Assembly (NCBI RefSeq): GCF_000518705.1
Contig: NZ_KI912480.1
Coordinates: 106,713 to 170,712 of the forward strand
DNA from: Shewanella colwelliana ATCC 39565
GTDB taxonomy: Bacteria > Pseudomonadota > Gammaproteobacteria > Enterobacterales > Shewanellaceae
Reading direction: 5' to 3'
DNA length: 64,000 nucleotides
Shown piece after piece: positions 9,219 through 18,706 of the stretch (position 1 is its first letter; every line of letters starts with the position of its first letter). A program made the position numbers and the translations under genes. Under the pieces are notes generated by a model that worked only from the letters and a program-made list of their open reading frames with translations, was not told the origin of the DNA and ran no database searches.

Positions 9219-9224
9219 AAATAC

Positions 9225-9545
9225 CTACCTGTTCGAATCTATAGACTTATACACATTAAGTTGGCGCTGGCTTTTACGTCCTAAATGCAGGAGCTCTTGA
9301 CGGTGCTTTAACAACGAAATAGCTTCTTTTGTGAACTGATTCGTTAGCACTAATTGCGCCTCTAAAAATGATTTATCTTCATCTTTTGGCTCCTTAAGCA
9401 CATCATCGAGTAAAAGTTGACGCTGCGCCACCAAATCAAGCAAGTTTGATACCAACTCATCGGACTCAATATCTTCCGCAGGCACTTCCTGCAAATGTTG
9501 AATAACTTTAGTAATTTCATGATTCAGTCTGTCTAACGACGACAT
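9225..9545 (-). CDS. Small FliT-like flagellar chaperone (FlaI type)
   Basis: 106 aa, all-helical and charged, between fliD and fliS. In Vibrio the same position is held by flaI, and in enterobacteria by fliT, the export chaperone for the cap protein FliD. The conserved-looking tail RQLNVYKSIDSNR resembles the Vibrio FlaI C-terminus as I remember it. No catalytic motif or membrane segment is present. Role as a FliD chaperone is inferred from position, size and helical character rather than from a diagnostic motif. Confidence 0.65.
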   Translation of the reverse strand: MSSLDRLNHEITKVIQHLQEVPAEDIESDELVSNLLDLVAQRQLLLDDVLKEPKDEDKSFLEAQLVLTNQFTKEAISLLKHRQELLHLGRKSQRQLNVYKSIDSNR

Positions 9546-9574
9546 TTGGCCTCACCTTTAATCAATAAATGTTT

Positions 9575-10945
9575 CTAATTCTGTTGCTGAACCACACCAG
9601 GTAGTGAATTTAATCCACTTACAATCCCAGCGGATTGCTGGTTCAATTGGCCAACTATTAAGTCCATTGCATTAAATTGCTTAAATAGTCTGGCTTCGAG
9701 TTGTTCCATTTTCAACTTAAAGGCATCACGCTGATCATCAAGGCGTTGCTTATCTGCCGTATAAGCATTTTTTCGGTCATCAATTAATCCACCAGTTTTG
9801 GCATAACCTTTAATTATGTCATCAAACCGATTAGCCAAGCCAGTGCCAGCAGTCGAGAATACCATCTCTATACTAGCCATATTATCTGCAATAGCACTAT
9901 CAAGCTTGGTATCATTTATTGACATTTTGCCATAACGATCAGTTTCAATCCCAAGTTCATACAAAGCTGATGAATTGCCATCAACTGACACACGCTCACT
10001 GACTATACCTCTTAACTGAGATTCCAGCGAACGGATCATTGAATCGCCTTGTAATGCCGCGGCCGTTTTCTTCTCTGAATCATAGGAAGAAACTTTATCA
10101 ATTGCCTCCATAAGGGCGTTATAAGATTCGACAAACCCCTTAACATTTTCTTTTACCGCTGCATCATCCTGCTCAATTTTCAACGTTGTGGTTTTACTCA
10201 AATCGGCATCAGTGAGATTCAGAGACACACCCAAAATGGCATTTTTTACTTCATTACTCTGGGAGGTGACTTGCTGACCATCTATATGAAGTATCGCATT
10301 ATCAGCATTTTGCAAGGTCGACAAATTTGCGCCGTTGAACATGTCATTTAACCCGGTACCTGATGTGTCCGTGGCAGTGACAGTGATTTGATTGTCTAAA
10401 CCTGACTTATCGGAGGTAAAAACCAGACGACTACCGGCATCACTGGTAATAACTGTGGCGGTCACACCCACATTATCGGAAGCATTATTTATTTTACCGG
10501 CAATATCTTCCAGCGATTCAGTACCATCTAGGGCGACGGTAAAATCGCTACCATTGACGCTAAACTGTAAACTGCCATCCCCAACGGGTAAAGCTGGGTC
10601 GGCAACATTAATACCTGCAACCTTATGTTGTTTAGCCAGCTGCTCAACCTGAATATTATAACTGCCAGCCTGTGCACTCTTGCTCGCTTCAGCTGTCAGA
10701 TAAGAGCTGTCACCTGTCGATACAGTACGTTGATTTAGTTCATCGCCACTTTGTAACTTTTCAAGAGCATCCTGAAATTTGGCCAACTCACTCTTGAGTG
10801 TTCCCATAGCAGATACTTTGGCATCAATTGATTGTTCTGTTCTATTGAAAATCGCCTCTTTTGGTATCTTTTCAGCATCAACTAATACCTTTACGATATT
10901 ACTAATATCTAGACCAGAACCAATACCTGTTGCTGTTAATGCCAT
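9575..10945 (-). CDS. fliD: Flagellar filament cap protein FliD (hook-associated protein 2)
   Basis: 456 aa. FliD caps the growing filament and folds incoming flagellin. The N-terminus MALTATGIGSGLDISNIVKV is the classical FliD_N motif (GxGSGLDI). The C-terminal domain includes DRYGKMSINDTKLDSAI and coiled-coil KNAYTADKQRLDDQRDAFKL, then MEQLEARLFKQFNAMDLIVG typical of FliD_C. It is secreted through the flagellar type III apparatus, so there is no Sec signal. It sits between flaG and the FliT-like chaperone. Confidence 0.95.
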   Translation of the reverse strand: MALTATGIGSGLDISNIVKVLVDAEKIPKEAIFNRTEQSIDAKVSAMGTLKSELAKFQDALEKLQSGDELNQRTVSTGDSSYLTAEASKSAQAGSYNIQVEQLAKQHKVAGINVADPALPVGDGSLQFSVNGSDFTVALDGTESLEDIAGKINNASDNVGVTATVITSDAGSRLVFTSDKSGLDNQITVTATDTSGTGLNDMFNGANLSTLQNADNAILHIDGQQVTSQSNEVKNAILGVSLNLTDADLSKTTTLKIEQDDAAVKENVKGFVESYNALMEAIDKVSSYDSEKKTAAALQGDSMIRSLESQLRGIVSERVSVDGNSSALYELGIETDRYGKMSINDTKLDSAIADNMASIEMVFSTAGTGLANRFDDIIKGYAKTGGLIDDRKNAYTADKQRLDDQRDAFKLKMEQLEARLFKQFNAMDLIVGQLNQQSAGIVSGLNSLPGVVQQQN

Positions 10946-10979
10946 AAAAGCCTCTCTTCAATACAACCAATGGAAAGCA

Positions 10980-11387
10980 CTACGCTTCCGTTTTCATTAA
11001 TAATCCAGTGACTTCAGATAGCTTCTGGGCTAACTCTAGTGCTTCTTCATTCGGAATTTGACGGATAATATCACCCGAATCAACATCCATTACACTAACA
11101 ATATTTGTGCCAGAATCTTCATCTATCTTAAACGCGAGTCCTTTACGCATAACTGACATCATATCTGAAAGCTCAGCGACTAACTTTTGCATCTCTTCAG
11201 GACTCTGCTGGGGCTTATCATCCTTTTCATCTTCAGCTTTTTGACTTTCATCAACCGCTTGAATGATAGCGTTAGGATTAAGCTCCGAACCCTGCTCAGT
11301 ACGAAATTTTATCGCAGATGCGCCTACTTCAATTTTAGCAGTTGTGGCATTAGATGCGTTAACTGTGTTGATATCCATCACATTCAC
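10980..11387 (-). CDS. flaG: FlaG family flagellar protein
   Basis: 135 aa. The C-terminal half matches the FlaG family: LAFKIDEDSGTNIVSVMDV, then DSGDIIRQIPNEEALELAQK. The N-terminal half is low-complexity and charged (EDEKDDKPQQSPEEMQ). FlaG affects filament length in polar flagella; the molecular function is not settled. It lies downstream of the first flagellin gene with a weak hairpin between, so it may be transcribed partly by read-through. No separate sigma-54 or sigma-28 box was found in the 98-bp gap. Confidence 0.9.
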   Translation of the reverse strand: MNVMDINTVNASNATTAKIEVGASAIKFRTEQGSELNPNAIIQAVDESQKAEDEKDDKPQQSPEEMQKLVAELSDMMSVMRKGLAFKIDEDSGTNIVSVMDVDSGDIIRQIPNEEALELAQKLSEVTGLLMKTEA

Positions 11388-11420
11388 CTCTACTCTGATT
11401 TCTATTTATCCTTAAAACCA

Positions 11421-11449
11421 CGAAAGGGAGATTCGTCACCGAACCTCCC
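11421..11449 (-). terminator. Hairpin terminator after flagellin gene 1
   Basis: On the minus strand GGGAG-G-TTCG pairs with CGAA-T-CTCCC (11449-11426), followed by TTTCGTGGTTTT. The U-tract is weak, consistent with partial read-through from the highly expressed flagellin into flaG-fliD. Confidence 0.5.
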
Positions 11450-11485
11450 TCATTAGTATCCATACTTAGACTAACTCATTGCTAC

Positions 11486-12301
11486 TTATAGTAATGAGAG
11501 TGCTACCTGAGGAAGCTGGTTAGCCTGAGCTAACATCGCTGAACCTGTTTGCTGTAGTACTTGGTTCTTAGTCATCGCAGAGGTTTCTTTTGCAAAATCA
11601 ACATCCACAATACGGCTCTTCGCGTCGGCAACGTTAGCTTGAGTGTTAGCACTGTTACTAATGTTATGAGATAGACGGTTTTGAGTTGCACCCAAAGTCG
11701 AGCGCTGTCCATCAATTGTAGCAATCGCAGCATCGATCGCTGTAATAGCTAGTGCAGAGTTTGCATCAGTATCTACAGCCAGAGCATTCACAGCCAGAAC
11801 GGTCGCATCTGTATCCGTGATAGAAATTGAGATATTTTCACCGCCCTGATGACCAACCTGGAATGCCTTAGCTGTAAAGGTACCATCAAGCAGATTGGTA
11901 TCACCAAATGCAGTAGTATCAGCAATCGCTGTGATCTCTGTCGCCAACTGGGTAATTTCTGCCTGCAGAGCAGTCCGGTCACTGGTAGAGTTTGCACCGT
12001 TCACAGATTGTACCGCCAAATCACGCATACGCTGCAGCATGTTAGTTTGCTCTTGCATCGCACCCTCTGCGATTTGAGCAACTGAAATACCATCGTTAGC
12101 GTTGCGCATCCCCACATCTAAACCGCGAACCTGAGAATTCAAACGGTTAGAAATAGCAAGACCAGCGGCGTCATCTTTCGCGCTGTTAATGCGAAGACCA
12201 CTCGATAGGCGCTCCATAGAGGTTGCTAAGGCACCACTTGATGAGTTCAAGTTCTTTTGGGCTTTCATAGATGTGACGTTAGTATTTACTGTAATAGCCA
12301 T
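11486..12301 (-). CDS. flaB: Flagellin (FlaB-type, intact)
   Basis: 271 aa, a short flagellin without a large D2/D3 region. The N-terminal D0/D1 helix is MAITVNTNVTSMKAQKNLN followed by LSSGLRINSAKDDAAGLAI. The C-terminal D0 helix is MTKNQVLQQTGSAMLAQANQ then LPQVALSLL. It is exported by the flagellar apparatus and forms the filament. It is preceded by a strong FliA (sigma-28) promoter (12382-12408) and GAGGA 8 nt before ATG. The symbol follows the Shewanella order flaB-flaA-flgL and is positional. It is nearly identical to the frameshifted copy upstream at 12546-13363, so this is presumably the working flagellin. Confidence 0.95.
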   Translation of the reverse strand: MAITVNTNVTSMKAQKNLNSSSGALATSMERLSSGLRINSAKDDAAGLAISNRLNSQVRGLDVGMRNANDGISVAQIAEGAMQEQTNMLQRMRDLAVQSVNGANSTSDRTALQAEITQLATEITAIADTTAFGDTNLLDGTFTAKAFQVGHQGGENISISITDTDATVLAVNALAVDTDANSALAITAIDAAIATIDGQRSTLGATQNRLSHNISNSANTQANVADAKSRIVDVDFAKETSAMTKNQVLQQTGSAMLAQANQLPQVALSLL

Positions 12302-12381
12302 GATTTATTTCCTCTTTATACCTGACTTAAAAACTTGCCTGTCTACTTCAAGCCAGGCGGAGCTAATTGGTTACAGTATAT

Positions 12382-12408
12382 TTAACGGCAGAGGATTTCT
12401 TATCTTTA
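12382..12408 (-). promoter_or_regulatory. FliA (sigma-28) promoter of flagellin 1
   Basis: The minus strand has TAAAG (12408-12404), 14 bp, then GCCGTTAA (12389-12382). The FliA consensus is TAAAGTTT-N11-GCCGATAA, so only one -10 base differs. It lies about 80 bp upstream of the flagellin start. Confidence 0.85.
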
Positions 12409-12490
12409 GCAACTTTTATTAAAAAAGCAGCAAAAAAAATAAAACTCTTTAAAATCAATAGTAAAAATTTCTGTTTTTTTACGAAATCGC

Positions 12491-12530
12491 TTAAAGTGGC
12501 TTCTGAATGGAATAATGTGAAGCCACTTTA
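12491..12530 (-). terminator. Hairpin after the second flagellin gene
   Basis: A perfect 12-bp inverted repeat, TAAAGTGGCTTC (12492-12503) and GAAGCCACTTTA (12519-12530), lies 16 bp past the flagellin 2 stop. No T-run follows on the minus strand, so factor-independent termination is uncertain; mRNA 3'-end protection is equally possible. Confidence 0.45.
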
Positions 12531-12545
12531 TCGCGGTATTCATGC

Positions 12546-13363
12546 TTATCCGAGTAAAGAAAGCGCTACCTGAGGCAACTGGTTTGCCTGTGCAAGCATA
12601 GAACTACCTGTCTGCTGCAGTACCTGATTCTTGGTCATGGTCGCCGTCTCTTTGGCAAAGTCAACATCTACAATTCGACTCTTGGCGTCGGCCACGTTTG
12701 CCTGGGTGTTAGCACTGTTACTGATGTTATGCGCCATACGGTTCTGCACCGCACCCAAAGTTGAACGCTGACCATCAATTGTGGCAATCGCAGCATCGAT
12801 CGCTGTAATAGCTAGTGCAGAGTTCGCATCGGTATCAACAGCCAGAGCATTCACACCCAAAACGGTTGCATCGGTATCAGTAATACTAATAGAGATGTTC
12901 TCCCCCCCTGATGACCAACCTGAAATGCTTTCGCCGTAAACGATCCATCAAGCAGGTTAGTATTACCAAATGCTGTGGTATCGGCAATGGCGGTGATTTC
13001 TGTTGTTAACTGAGTAATCTCAGCCTGCAGAGCCGTCCGGTCACTGGCAGAGTTTGCACCGTTCACGGACTGAACCGCTAGGTCTCGCATACGCTGTAGC
13101 ATATTGGTCTGCTCCTGCATAGCACCTTCCGCAACCTGCGCCACAGAAATACCATCGTTTGCATTTCGCATCCCCACATCTAGACCTCTAACTTGAGAGT
13201 TTAGTCGGTTCGAGATCGCTAAACCCGCCGCATCATCTTTCGCACTATTAATACGAAGACCACTTGATAGACGCTCCATTGAGGTTGCTAGGTTGCCGCT
13301 AGAAGTATTTAGATTCTTCTGAGCTTTCATCGATGTCACGTTAGTATTAACGGTAATAGCCAT
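12546..13363 (-). pseudogene. flaA: Flagellin (FlaA-type) with one-base frameshift
   Basis: The start ATG at 13363 opens a normal flagellin frame for about 152 residues, up to GHQGG, then shifts and stops near 12851. The rest of the gene, from NALAVDTDANS to LPQVALSLLG, continues in another frame to 12546. Aligned with flagellin 1, exactly one base is missing in a G-run on the coding strand (plus-strand C7 at 12902-12908). With eight G it would encode a 272-aa flagellin with GGENIS as in its neighbour. Both halves are otherwise undecayed, so this could be a recent mutation, phase variation or a sequencing error. GAGG lies near the start codon, but no clear sigma-28 or sigma-54 promoter is visible in the 86-bp gap to flgL. 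Confidence 0.85.
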
Positions 13364-13449
13364 TGTGTTTTCCTCTTCTTGGTTGCACTGCCAAGACGTT
13401 GAGCTTGGCTAAAAATTCGTATTGGTTGACCCTTCATGGATCGCATTAT

Positions 13450-14640
13450 TTAGATATAATCAAATAGTGTTGTTGAGCCAACTTGACTAAAAACACTAGA
13501 GACCGCGTTTAAAGCGAGTTGCTGCTTCTCTAACTCTGTTATCGCCGAGGCATAATCTAAATCCTCTAACAGTGATAACGCCGAACTGTTCACTAATTTT
13601 TCTTCTGTATGGGTAGCACTGTAACTCTCTACACTTTTTAAACTGTTACCAGCTTGACCGCGCGCGATACTTATCTGATTGACGCCACTATCTAAGTTAT
13701 TCAATATCTGTGCCAATTCCGACATCCCCTGTGGGGTATCCACTTTGCTGGAATCTTCAACTAAGGATATTGCCTGGTTGATTGTGTCGAAAATGCTCAC
13801 TTCACTTTGCGGCGTAATACTAAAACTGTCTCCCGCAGCAGGTTGGCCCTGAAGTTTGACCTCTATACCATTAAAGCTAACAGGATTAGTCGCATCAAAA
13901 GCAGGCACTGTCGTCACTAGCGCAGCGCTGGAATCTCTTACTTCCAGGTTGGTGCCAACCATGGTAAAGGTATAAGTATCTTCCACATACGTCAGCGGAT
14001 CGGCGATCGAAGCACTTTGAATATTGAAGTCGCCAACTTGAGTCGACAAATAATTGGCACTAAAATCACCAAGTCCTGATGGTGCATTCATAAAGGCTTT
14101 ATCGCCTGGGATATTGGTTGCAACCGTGACTCCTGAGCCTACGATTGCATCACGAGCACCGCTATCGCCGCTATAAACCACGTTACCCGAGGCATCAAAT
14201 GCAAAGGGTTGCTTACCCGTCTCATAGCCAGCAAACATGAAATTACCCGATTCATCCTTGGTATTGGCTACAGCAAGCAGTTCTTCAAGCGTACCGCGTA
14301 GCTCATCGGCAATCATTTGCCGCTCAGAATCAGATAGGCCGCCATTAATTGCACGTAGGACTTGCTCCCTTACCGATCCAGTTAGCGTTTCTGCACTTCC
14401 GAGCTTACTTTCTGTTAATGACAAACGATTATTGGCGTAATCGATATTCTTCATAAATTGATCGACCAAAGCATTTTGCTGATTGAGATTATCAATGCCG
14501 ATAGCAGCCACGGGATCATCGCCTGCGGTATTGACACGTTTACCGCTAGAAAGTTGCTCTAAAATTTTACTGGTCGATGTTTGTCTGTCTAAAACACTAT
14601 TAATGCTCTGATTAAACATCTGCGCCGTTGAGATTCTCAT
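13450..14640 (-). CDS. flgL: Flagellar hook-filament junction protein FlgL (HAP3)
   Basis: 396 aa. FlgL is the second hook-filament junction ring, bridging FlgK to flagellin. The N-terminus MRISTAQMFNQSINSVLDRQ, followed by LEQLSSGKRVNTAGDDPVA, is the flagellin-like D0/D1 helix of FlgL. The C-terminus (ALSLLEDLDYASAITELEKQ, then QLALNAVSSVFSQVGSTTLF) pairs with it in the coiled coil. It is secreted by the flagellar export apparatus. It is 12 bp after the flgK stop, so flgK-flgL are co-transcribed. Confidence 0.95.
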   Translation of the reverse strand: MRISTAQMFNQSINSVLDRQTSTSKILEQLSSGKRVNTAGDDPVAAIGIDNLNQQNALVDQFMKNIDYANNRLSLTESKLGSAETLTGSVREQVLRAINGGLSDSERQMIADELRGTLEELLAVANTKDESGNFMFAGYETGKQPFAFDASGNVVYSGDSGARDAIVGSGVTVATNIPGDKAFMNAPSGLGDFSANYLSTQVGDFNIQSASIADPLTYVEDTYTFTMVGTNLEVRDSSAALVTTVPAFDATNPVSFNGIEVKLQGQPAAGDSFSITPQSEVSIFDTINQAISLVEDSSKVDTPQGMSELAQILNNLDSGVNQISIARGQAGNSLKSVESYSATHTEEKLVNSSALSLLEDLDYASAITELEKQQLALNAVSSVFSQVGSTTLFDYI

Positions 14641-14652
14641 ATCGTCTTACTC

Positions 14653-16563
14653 CTATCTCACCGAACTAAATAACGTATTAAATATTTCATTGGCTGTGGT
14701 CATGATGCGTGCCGAGGCTTGATAAGCCTGTTGAAAGCGCATTAAGTTGGCAGCTTCTTCATCTAAATTAACCCCTGACTCACTCTGAACTCGGCTATAC
14801 GCCTGAGAGAAAACCGCTTCCGCACTACCTAGTGCGACCTGGGCAGCCTTAGATTTACCACCCACTTGTAATTTAGTGTTCTCATAAACATCTGAAAGTG
14901 TTGCGCTACCACCAGCCATTAATTTAGCTTCATTCAATTTGGCCATAGCAACGGCATTACTGTTATTGCCCTCAGCAGAGGAAAGCTCAAAGGTAAAACG
15001 GTCTGCCAAAGCGCCTGTGCTACTTTGCACATCAAAGTTCATTCCAAACGCATCGATCGTTGGCGCTGTATAGGTTCCAGTTCCTAATGAAGTGCCTGCT
15101 ACATCAAATGCTTCATAACTGTTGGTCGTCGTATCGATTTCAAAGGTAATTTGAGCACCAACGCCAGGAAATCCTGGGGCAGATGCATCCATTGCGTTCA
15201 ATGTGATCGCAGTATTACCTGAATTAGTTGAATCAGCCGTAATGGTAGGCCCTGCTGCCGCAATACCTTTAGGGTCGGTCATCACCACAGATATTCCTGC
15301 TGCCGCACCAGAAGTTGGGCGAATTTCAAATCGGTCCCCAGATGCAAACGCCCCTGAATCAATGTTAATGGTAAAGCCGTCACCCCCACTAAGTTCAGTG
15401 CCATTTAATGTTAGTGGCGTTACGTTGCCGTGATTGTCTGTTAATTCATAGGTTGCAGGAGCCGTAAAACTAAGTTCATAGCTTTCACCTGTTAACGCAC
15501 TCACGTCATCGATATTTACCCTAAGCGCCGCGTTACCTGTGTTATTGGCAAAGTCACCCACTCGTCCCACAGTCATTTTTGGGTCATTGATATCTAAAAA
15601 CAAATCTGATCCTACTTGGCCATTGAGATCAAAACCTTGCGATTGGGCTTCGTTAAATGCATCCGCAACCCCTAAGGCCAGTTGACCAAGCTCCAGTTGC
15701 GCAGGGATCAATGTTTCGTCTCTGAACTCAAACAACGCCCCTAAACTGCCGCCCATTTTGGCAGGATCAATCACTAAACTTTGAGCACCCGCTGATGTGG
15801 TAATTCGCAATTCACCTGGATAGGGGTCACCTGTGGTAGACCCCATCTGCATAGATACTTCGCCAGACACTAACATTACCGCGCCGCCAAGCATGATACT
15901 TTTTGCACCTGATTCCAGTGGGATTACATTAACTTGTGAATATTCGCTTAACTCTTGAATGAGTGCATCTTGCTTGTCGAGTAACTGTGAATCATTACCC
16001 TGGGATTTCATTAACTCTTGGTTGAGGTGGCCAAGCTCGTTACTGATCTCATTAATCCGATCGGTGATCGCCGAAATCTGATCGTTTGTTTGCTTCATCT
16101 GACCATCAAGATGAGATTGCATCTGGTTAAGGGCTGTGGCCAATTGGCCGGCATTACCTAATACGGTACCGCGAATACCGATATCATCGGGTAAATCAGC
16201 AAGGCTATTGAGGCCCGCAAACAGATCATTTAGTCCTTGAGGAACAGCCTTACCAATTTGCGAAAACAGTTGGTCGAGCTCGCCCATCTTAACTTGAGTC
16301 GTTTCAGCTTGGCTGACAGCGGTTTGCCCAATCCGAAGCTCGCGCGCAGCATAATCGTTATAGATGCGTTTAACATCGGTAATATAGGTGCCAGCACCAT
16401 AAAAACTGTTGCCAAAACGCTGTGACTCTAAGCTAGATTGCTCTGCGACCTGACGATGATAACCTTGAGTATTGGCATTGGTGATATTATTACTCGTCAC
16501 AGCCAATTGAGACTGCGAGGCTAATACCCCGGTGCGCGCGATGTTGAGTAGATCCATTGACAT
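14653..16563 (-). CDS. flgK: Flagellar hook-associated protein FlgK (HAP1)
   Basis: 636 aa. FlgK forms the first junction ring on the hook. The N-terminus MSMDLLNIARTGVLASQSQL, then TSNNITNANTQGYHRQ, is the rod/hook/HAP signature. The C-terminus has GVNLDEEAANLMRFQQAYQA, then SARIMTTANEIFNTLFSSVR, characteristic of FlgK. The middle (about 330-560) is a long insert with repeated beta-rich, Gly/Thr/Asp-rich segments resembling other variable surface-exposed HAP domains. It sits between flgJ and flgL in the class III series. Confidence 0.95.
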   Translation of the reverse strand: MSMDLLNIARTGVLASQSQLAVTSNNITNANTQGYHRQVAEQSSLESQRFGNSFYGAGTYITDVKRIYNDYAARELRIGQTAVSQAETTQVKMGELDQLFSQIGKAVPQGLNDLFAGLNSLADLPDDIGIRGTVLGNAGQLATALNQMQSHLDGQMKQTNDQISAITDRINEISNELGHLNQELMKSQGNDSQLLDKQDALIQELSEYSQVNVIPLESGAKSIMLGGAVMLVSGEVSMQMGSTTGDPYPGELRITTSAGAQSLVIDPAKMGGSLGALFEFRDETLIPAQLELGQLALGVADAFNEAQSQGFDLNGQVGSDLFLDINDPKMTVGRVGDFANNTGNAALRVNIDDVSALTGESYELSFTAPATYELTDNHGNVTPLTLNGTELSGGDGFTINIDSGAFASGDRFEIRPTSGAAAGISVVMTDPKGIAAAGPTITADSTNSGNTAITLNAMDASAPGFPGVGAQITFEIDTTTNSYEAFDVAGTSLGTGTYTAPTIDAFGMNFDVQSSTGALADRFTFELSSAEGNNSNAVAMAKLNEAKLMAGGSATLSDVYENTKLQVGGKSKAAQVALGSAEAVFSQAYSRVQSESGVNLDEEAANLMRFQQAYQASARIMTTANEIFNTLFSSVR

Positions 16564-16606
16564 TAGCCAACACTCCTTAAATTATCACCCGTTATTGCCT
16601 GGCACA

Positions 16607-17587
16607 TCATGGCGTCACCTCCGACGCAGCCGCTTTAATATCTTTGGTCACCGACTGCAATACTTTCATTACTTTGTCTGCGTACTTAGGATCTGTCGCA
16701 TACCCAGCATCTTGTAACCCTTTAATAAAACGCTCAGGGTTTGCAGCCTGCTTAACGGCCTCTTGATACCTTGGTCCCTCTTTAATAAAAGAAACAAAGT
16801 CATCAAAGCTCTGTTTGAAATCCTCATATACGCGAAAATCTGCACGCTGCTTAACCGCAACACCTTGCTCAAACTCCAATGTGCTCACACCCGCTTTATC
16901 ACCCTGCCAACGACGGTCAGCTTTAATATTAAAAAGGTTATTGCTGGGCTCACCATCGGCGCGGCGGATCATCTTTTGCCCCCAGCCCGTTTCCAGTGCC
17001 GATTGTGCAATGAGCACTTCTGGCGTCGTCCCTATTGCTTTAGCCGCTTCCTGTGCATGAGGATATAGCGCAGTAATAAACGCCTCACGACTCTCAAATC
17101 CCTTGTTGCTCGCTTGCGATGGCAACACTTTGCCGCTCATCACATCATCAATGACATGATTGGCCCTTGGCTCGGCTCGTTTAGCCATTGTTAGTTGGTC
17201 AAGGCTCGGTGACATCATATTGACGCCCGATGTATTTGGAATATTGCCTCTGAGTACCGAGGCGGGGGTCATGGCACTGGTCTCGGGAGAGAGTTGTTGC
17301 ACCATTAAGTCCGCTAGGCCTAACATCCCTTTATCAGACAGGTTCACTGACATCTGCTGATCGTGCATCTGCTCGTAAAACTTGGTGTATTGACTGTTCA
17401 TCGGGCTGTCAGACTCAAACACTGCATTGGCATCTCGCATGCTTTTCATCAGCATCTGCACAAAGATCCCCTCAAACTGCTGTGCAACTTCTTTCAGGGC
17501 TGCCTGGTCATCTTTTTGCGCTTTGGCACGTAGGGAGTCTAGGCCCCCTATGTCCAAAAAGTGTGATGAGTTTGACAGCTTATCCAT
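16607..17587 (-). CDS. flgJ: Flagellar rod-capping protein and peptidoglycan hydrolase FlgJ
   Basis: 326 aa, the two-domain form. The N-terminal rod-cap domain (about 1-110) has VAQQFEGIFVQMLMKSMRDA, and the C-terminal glucosaminidase domain (about 165-320) has QSALETGWGQKMI with the catalytic Glu, then NNLFNIKADRRWQGDKAGV. FlgJ scaffolds the rod in the periplasm and opens the peptidoglycan layer for it. It is 17 bp downstream of flgI in the flgF-to-flgL series. Confidence 0.95.
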   Translation of the reverse strand: MDKLSNSSHFLDIGGLDSLRAKAQKDDQAALKEVAQQFEGIFVQMLMKSMRDANAVFESDSPMNSQYTKFYEQMHDQQMSVNLSDKGMLGLADLMVQQLSPETSAMTPASVLRGNIPNTSGVNMMSPSLDQLTMAKRAEPRANHVIDDVMSGKVLPSQASNKGFESREAFITALYPHAQEAAKAIGTTPEVLIAQSALETGWGQKMIRRADGEPSNNLFNIKADRRWQGDKAGVSTLEFEQGVAVKQRADFRVYEDFKQSFDDFVSFIKEGPRYQEAVKQAANPERFIKGLQDAGYATDPKYADKVMKVLQSVTKDIKAAASEVTP

Positions 17588-17604
17588 AGTCAGTCCGACA
17601 GAAA

Positions 17605-18696
17605 TTAGATGATGATAAGTTCACCATGCAAAGCTCCTGCCACCTTTAAGGCTTCAAGGATTGCAAGGACATCAGAAGGCGCAGCGCCCACTAAATTGAC
17701 CGCTCTGACGAGCTCATCAAGTGTGGTGCCTGGATTAAAGAGGAACATACGATTATCTTCTTCAGATACATCGAGAGTACTGTCACTGGTCACAACCGTA
17801 TTACCACCAGCAAATGGGTTTGGCTGTGAAACTTGGGTGGCCTCAGCAATTGTCACCGTTAGTCCACCATGAGTCACAGCAGCTGGCAGCAAGCGAACAT
17901 CTTTACCGACGACAATCGTGCCAGTACGAGAATTCACAATCACTTTGGCAGATTCAGAAGCTGGCTCCACTTCGATATTTTCAAGCGTTGCTAAAAATGA
18001 CACGCGTTGAGAGACATCTCGCGGTGCACTCACCTGCACTGATGCCGCATCTAAGGGACGCGCCATGCCAGGACCGAGTAGTTCATTGATTGCATCGGCT
18101 AATCGCTTGGCAGTAGAGAAATCAGCACGGCGTAAATTAAACGTCAGGTGATCGCCAGTAGAAAATGGCGTTGCGACTGTTCGCTCAACAATGGCACCGT
18201 TAGGAATACGGCCAACCGTAGGTGTATTTTGAATGACTTTAGAACCATCTAAGCCTTCAGCACTGAAACCACTCACCACCATACTGCCCTGTGCGATAGC
18301 ATATACATTACCATCGACCCCTTTGAGGAAGGTTTGCAGTAATGTTCCACCACGAAGGCTCTTTGCCTCACCTAGGCTCGACACAGTCACATCTAACGTT
18401 TGCCCAGGCTTAATAAAAGCGGGCATATCGGTATGCACAGCAACAACTGCAACGTTTTTAACTTTAGGCCTAAAGTTATCAGGGAGGTTGATACCGAAAT
18501 TTTTCAGCATCGTCTTAAATGTCTGCTCAGTGTAACGGGTTTTTTCACCCGTTCCCGGCAAACCAACCACTAAGCCATAGCCAATCAGTTGGTTGCTACG
18601 TACCCCTTGTACATTGGCAATATCTTTAATTCGCTGGGCAGCACTACCGGCTGAAAACAGCACGAGTGCTACCGCCAAAATCATCTTCATTTTCAT
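17605..18696 (-). CDS. flgI: Flagellar P-ring protein FlgI
   Basis: 363 aa. FlgI forms the periplasmic P ring that bushes the rod in the peptidoglycan layer. It has a Sec signal peptide (MKMKMILAVALVLFSAGSAA) then RIKDIANVQGVRSNQLIGYG, a strongly conserved FlgI start. The C-terminus (GTTLDELVRAVNLVGAAPSD then LAILEALKVAGALHGELIII) is diagnostic. AAGGAG lies 6 nt before ATG 18696. FlgI needs the FlgA chaperone, which is encoded at 26445-27152. Confidence 0.96.
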   Translation of the reverse strand: MKMKMILAVALVLFSAGSAAQRIKDIANVQGVRSNQLIGYGLVVGLPGTGEKTRYTEQTFKTMLKNFGINLPDNFRPKVKNVAVVAVHTDMPAFIKPGQTLDVTVSSLGEAKSLRGGTLLQTFLKGVDGNVYAIAQGSMVVSGFSAEGLDGSKVIQNTPTVGRIPNGAIVERTVATPFSTGDHLTFNLRRADFSTAKRLADAINELLGPGMARPLDAASVQVSAPRDVSQRVSFLATLENIEVEPASESAKVIVNSRTGTIVVGKDVRLLPAAVTHGGLTVTIAEATQVSQPNPFAGGNTVVTSDSTLDVSEEDNRMFLFNPGTTLDELVRAVNLVGAAPSDVLAILEALKVAGALHGELIII

Positions 18697-18706
18697 GACA
18701 TACTCC

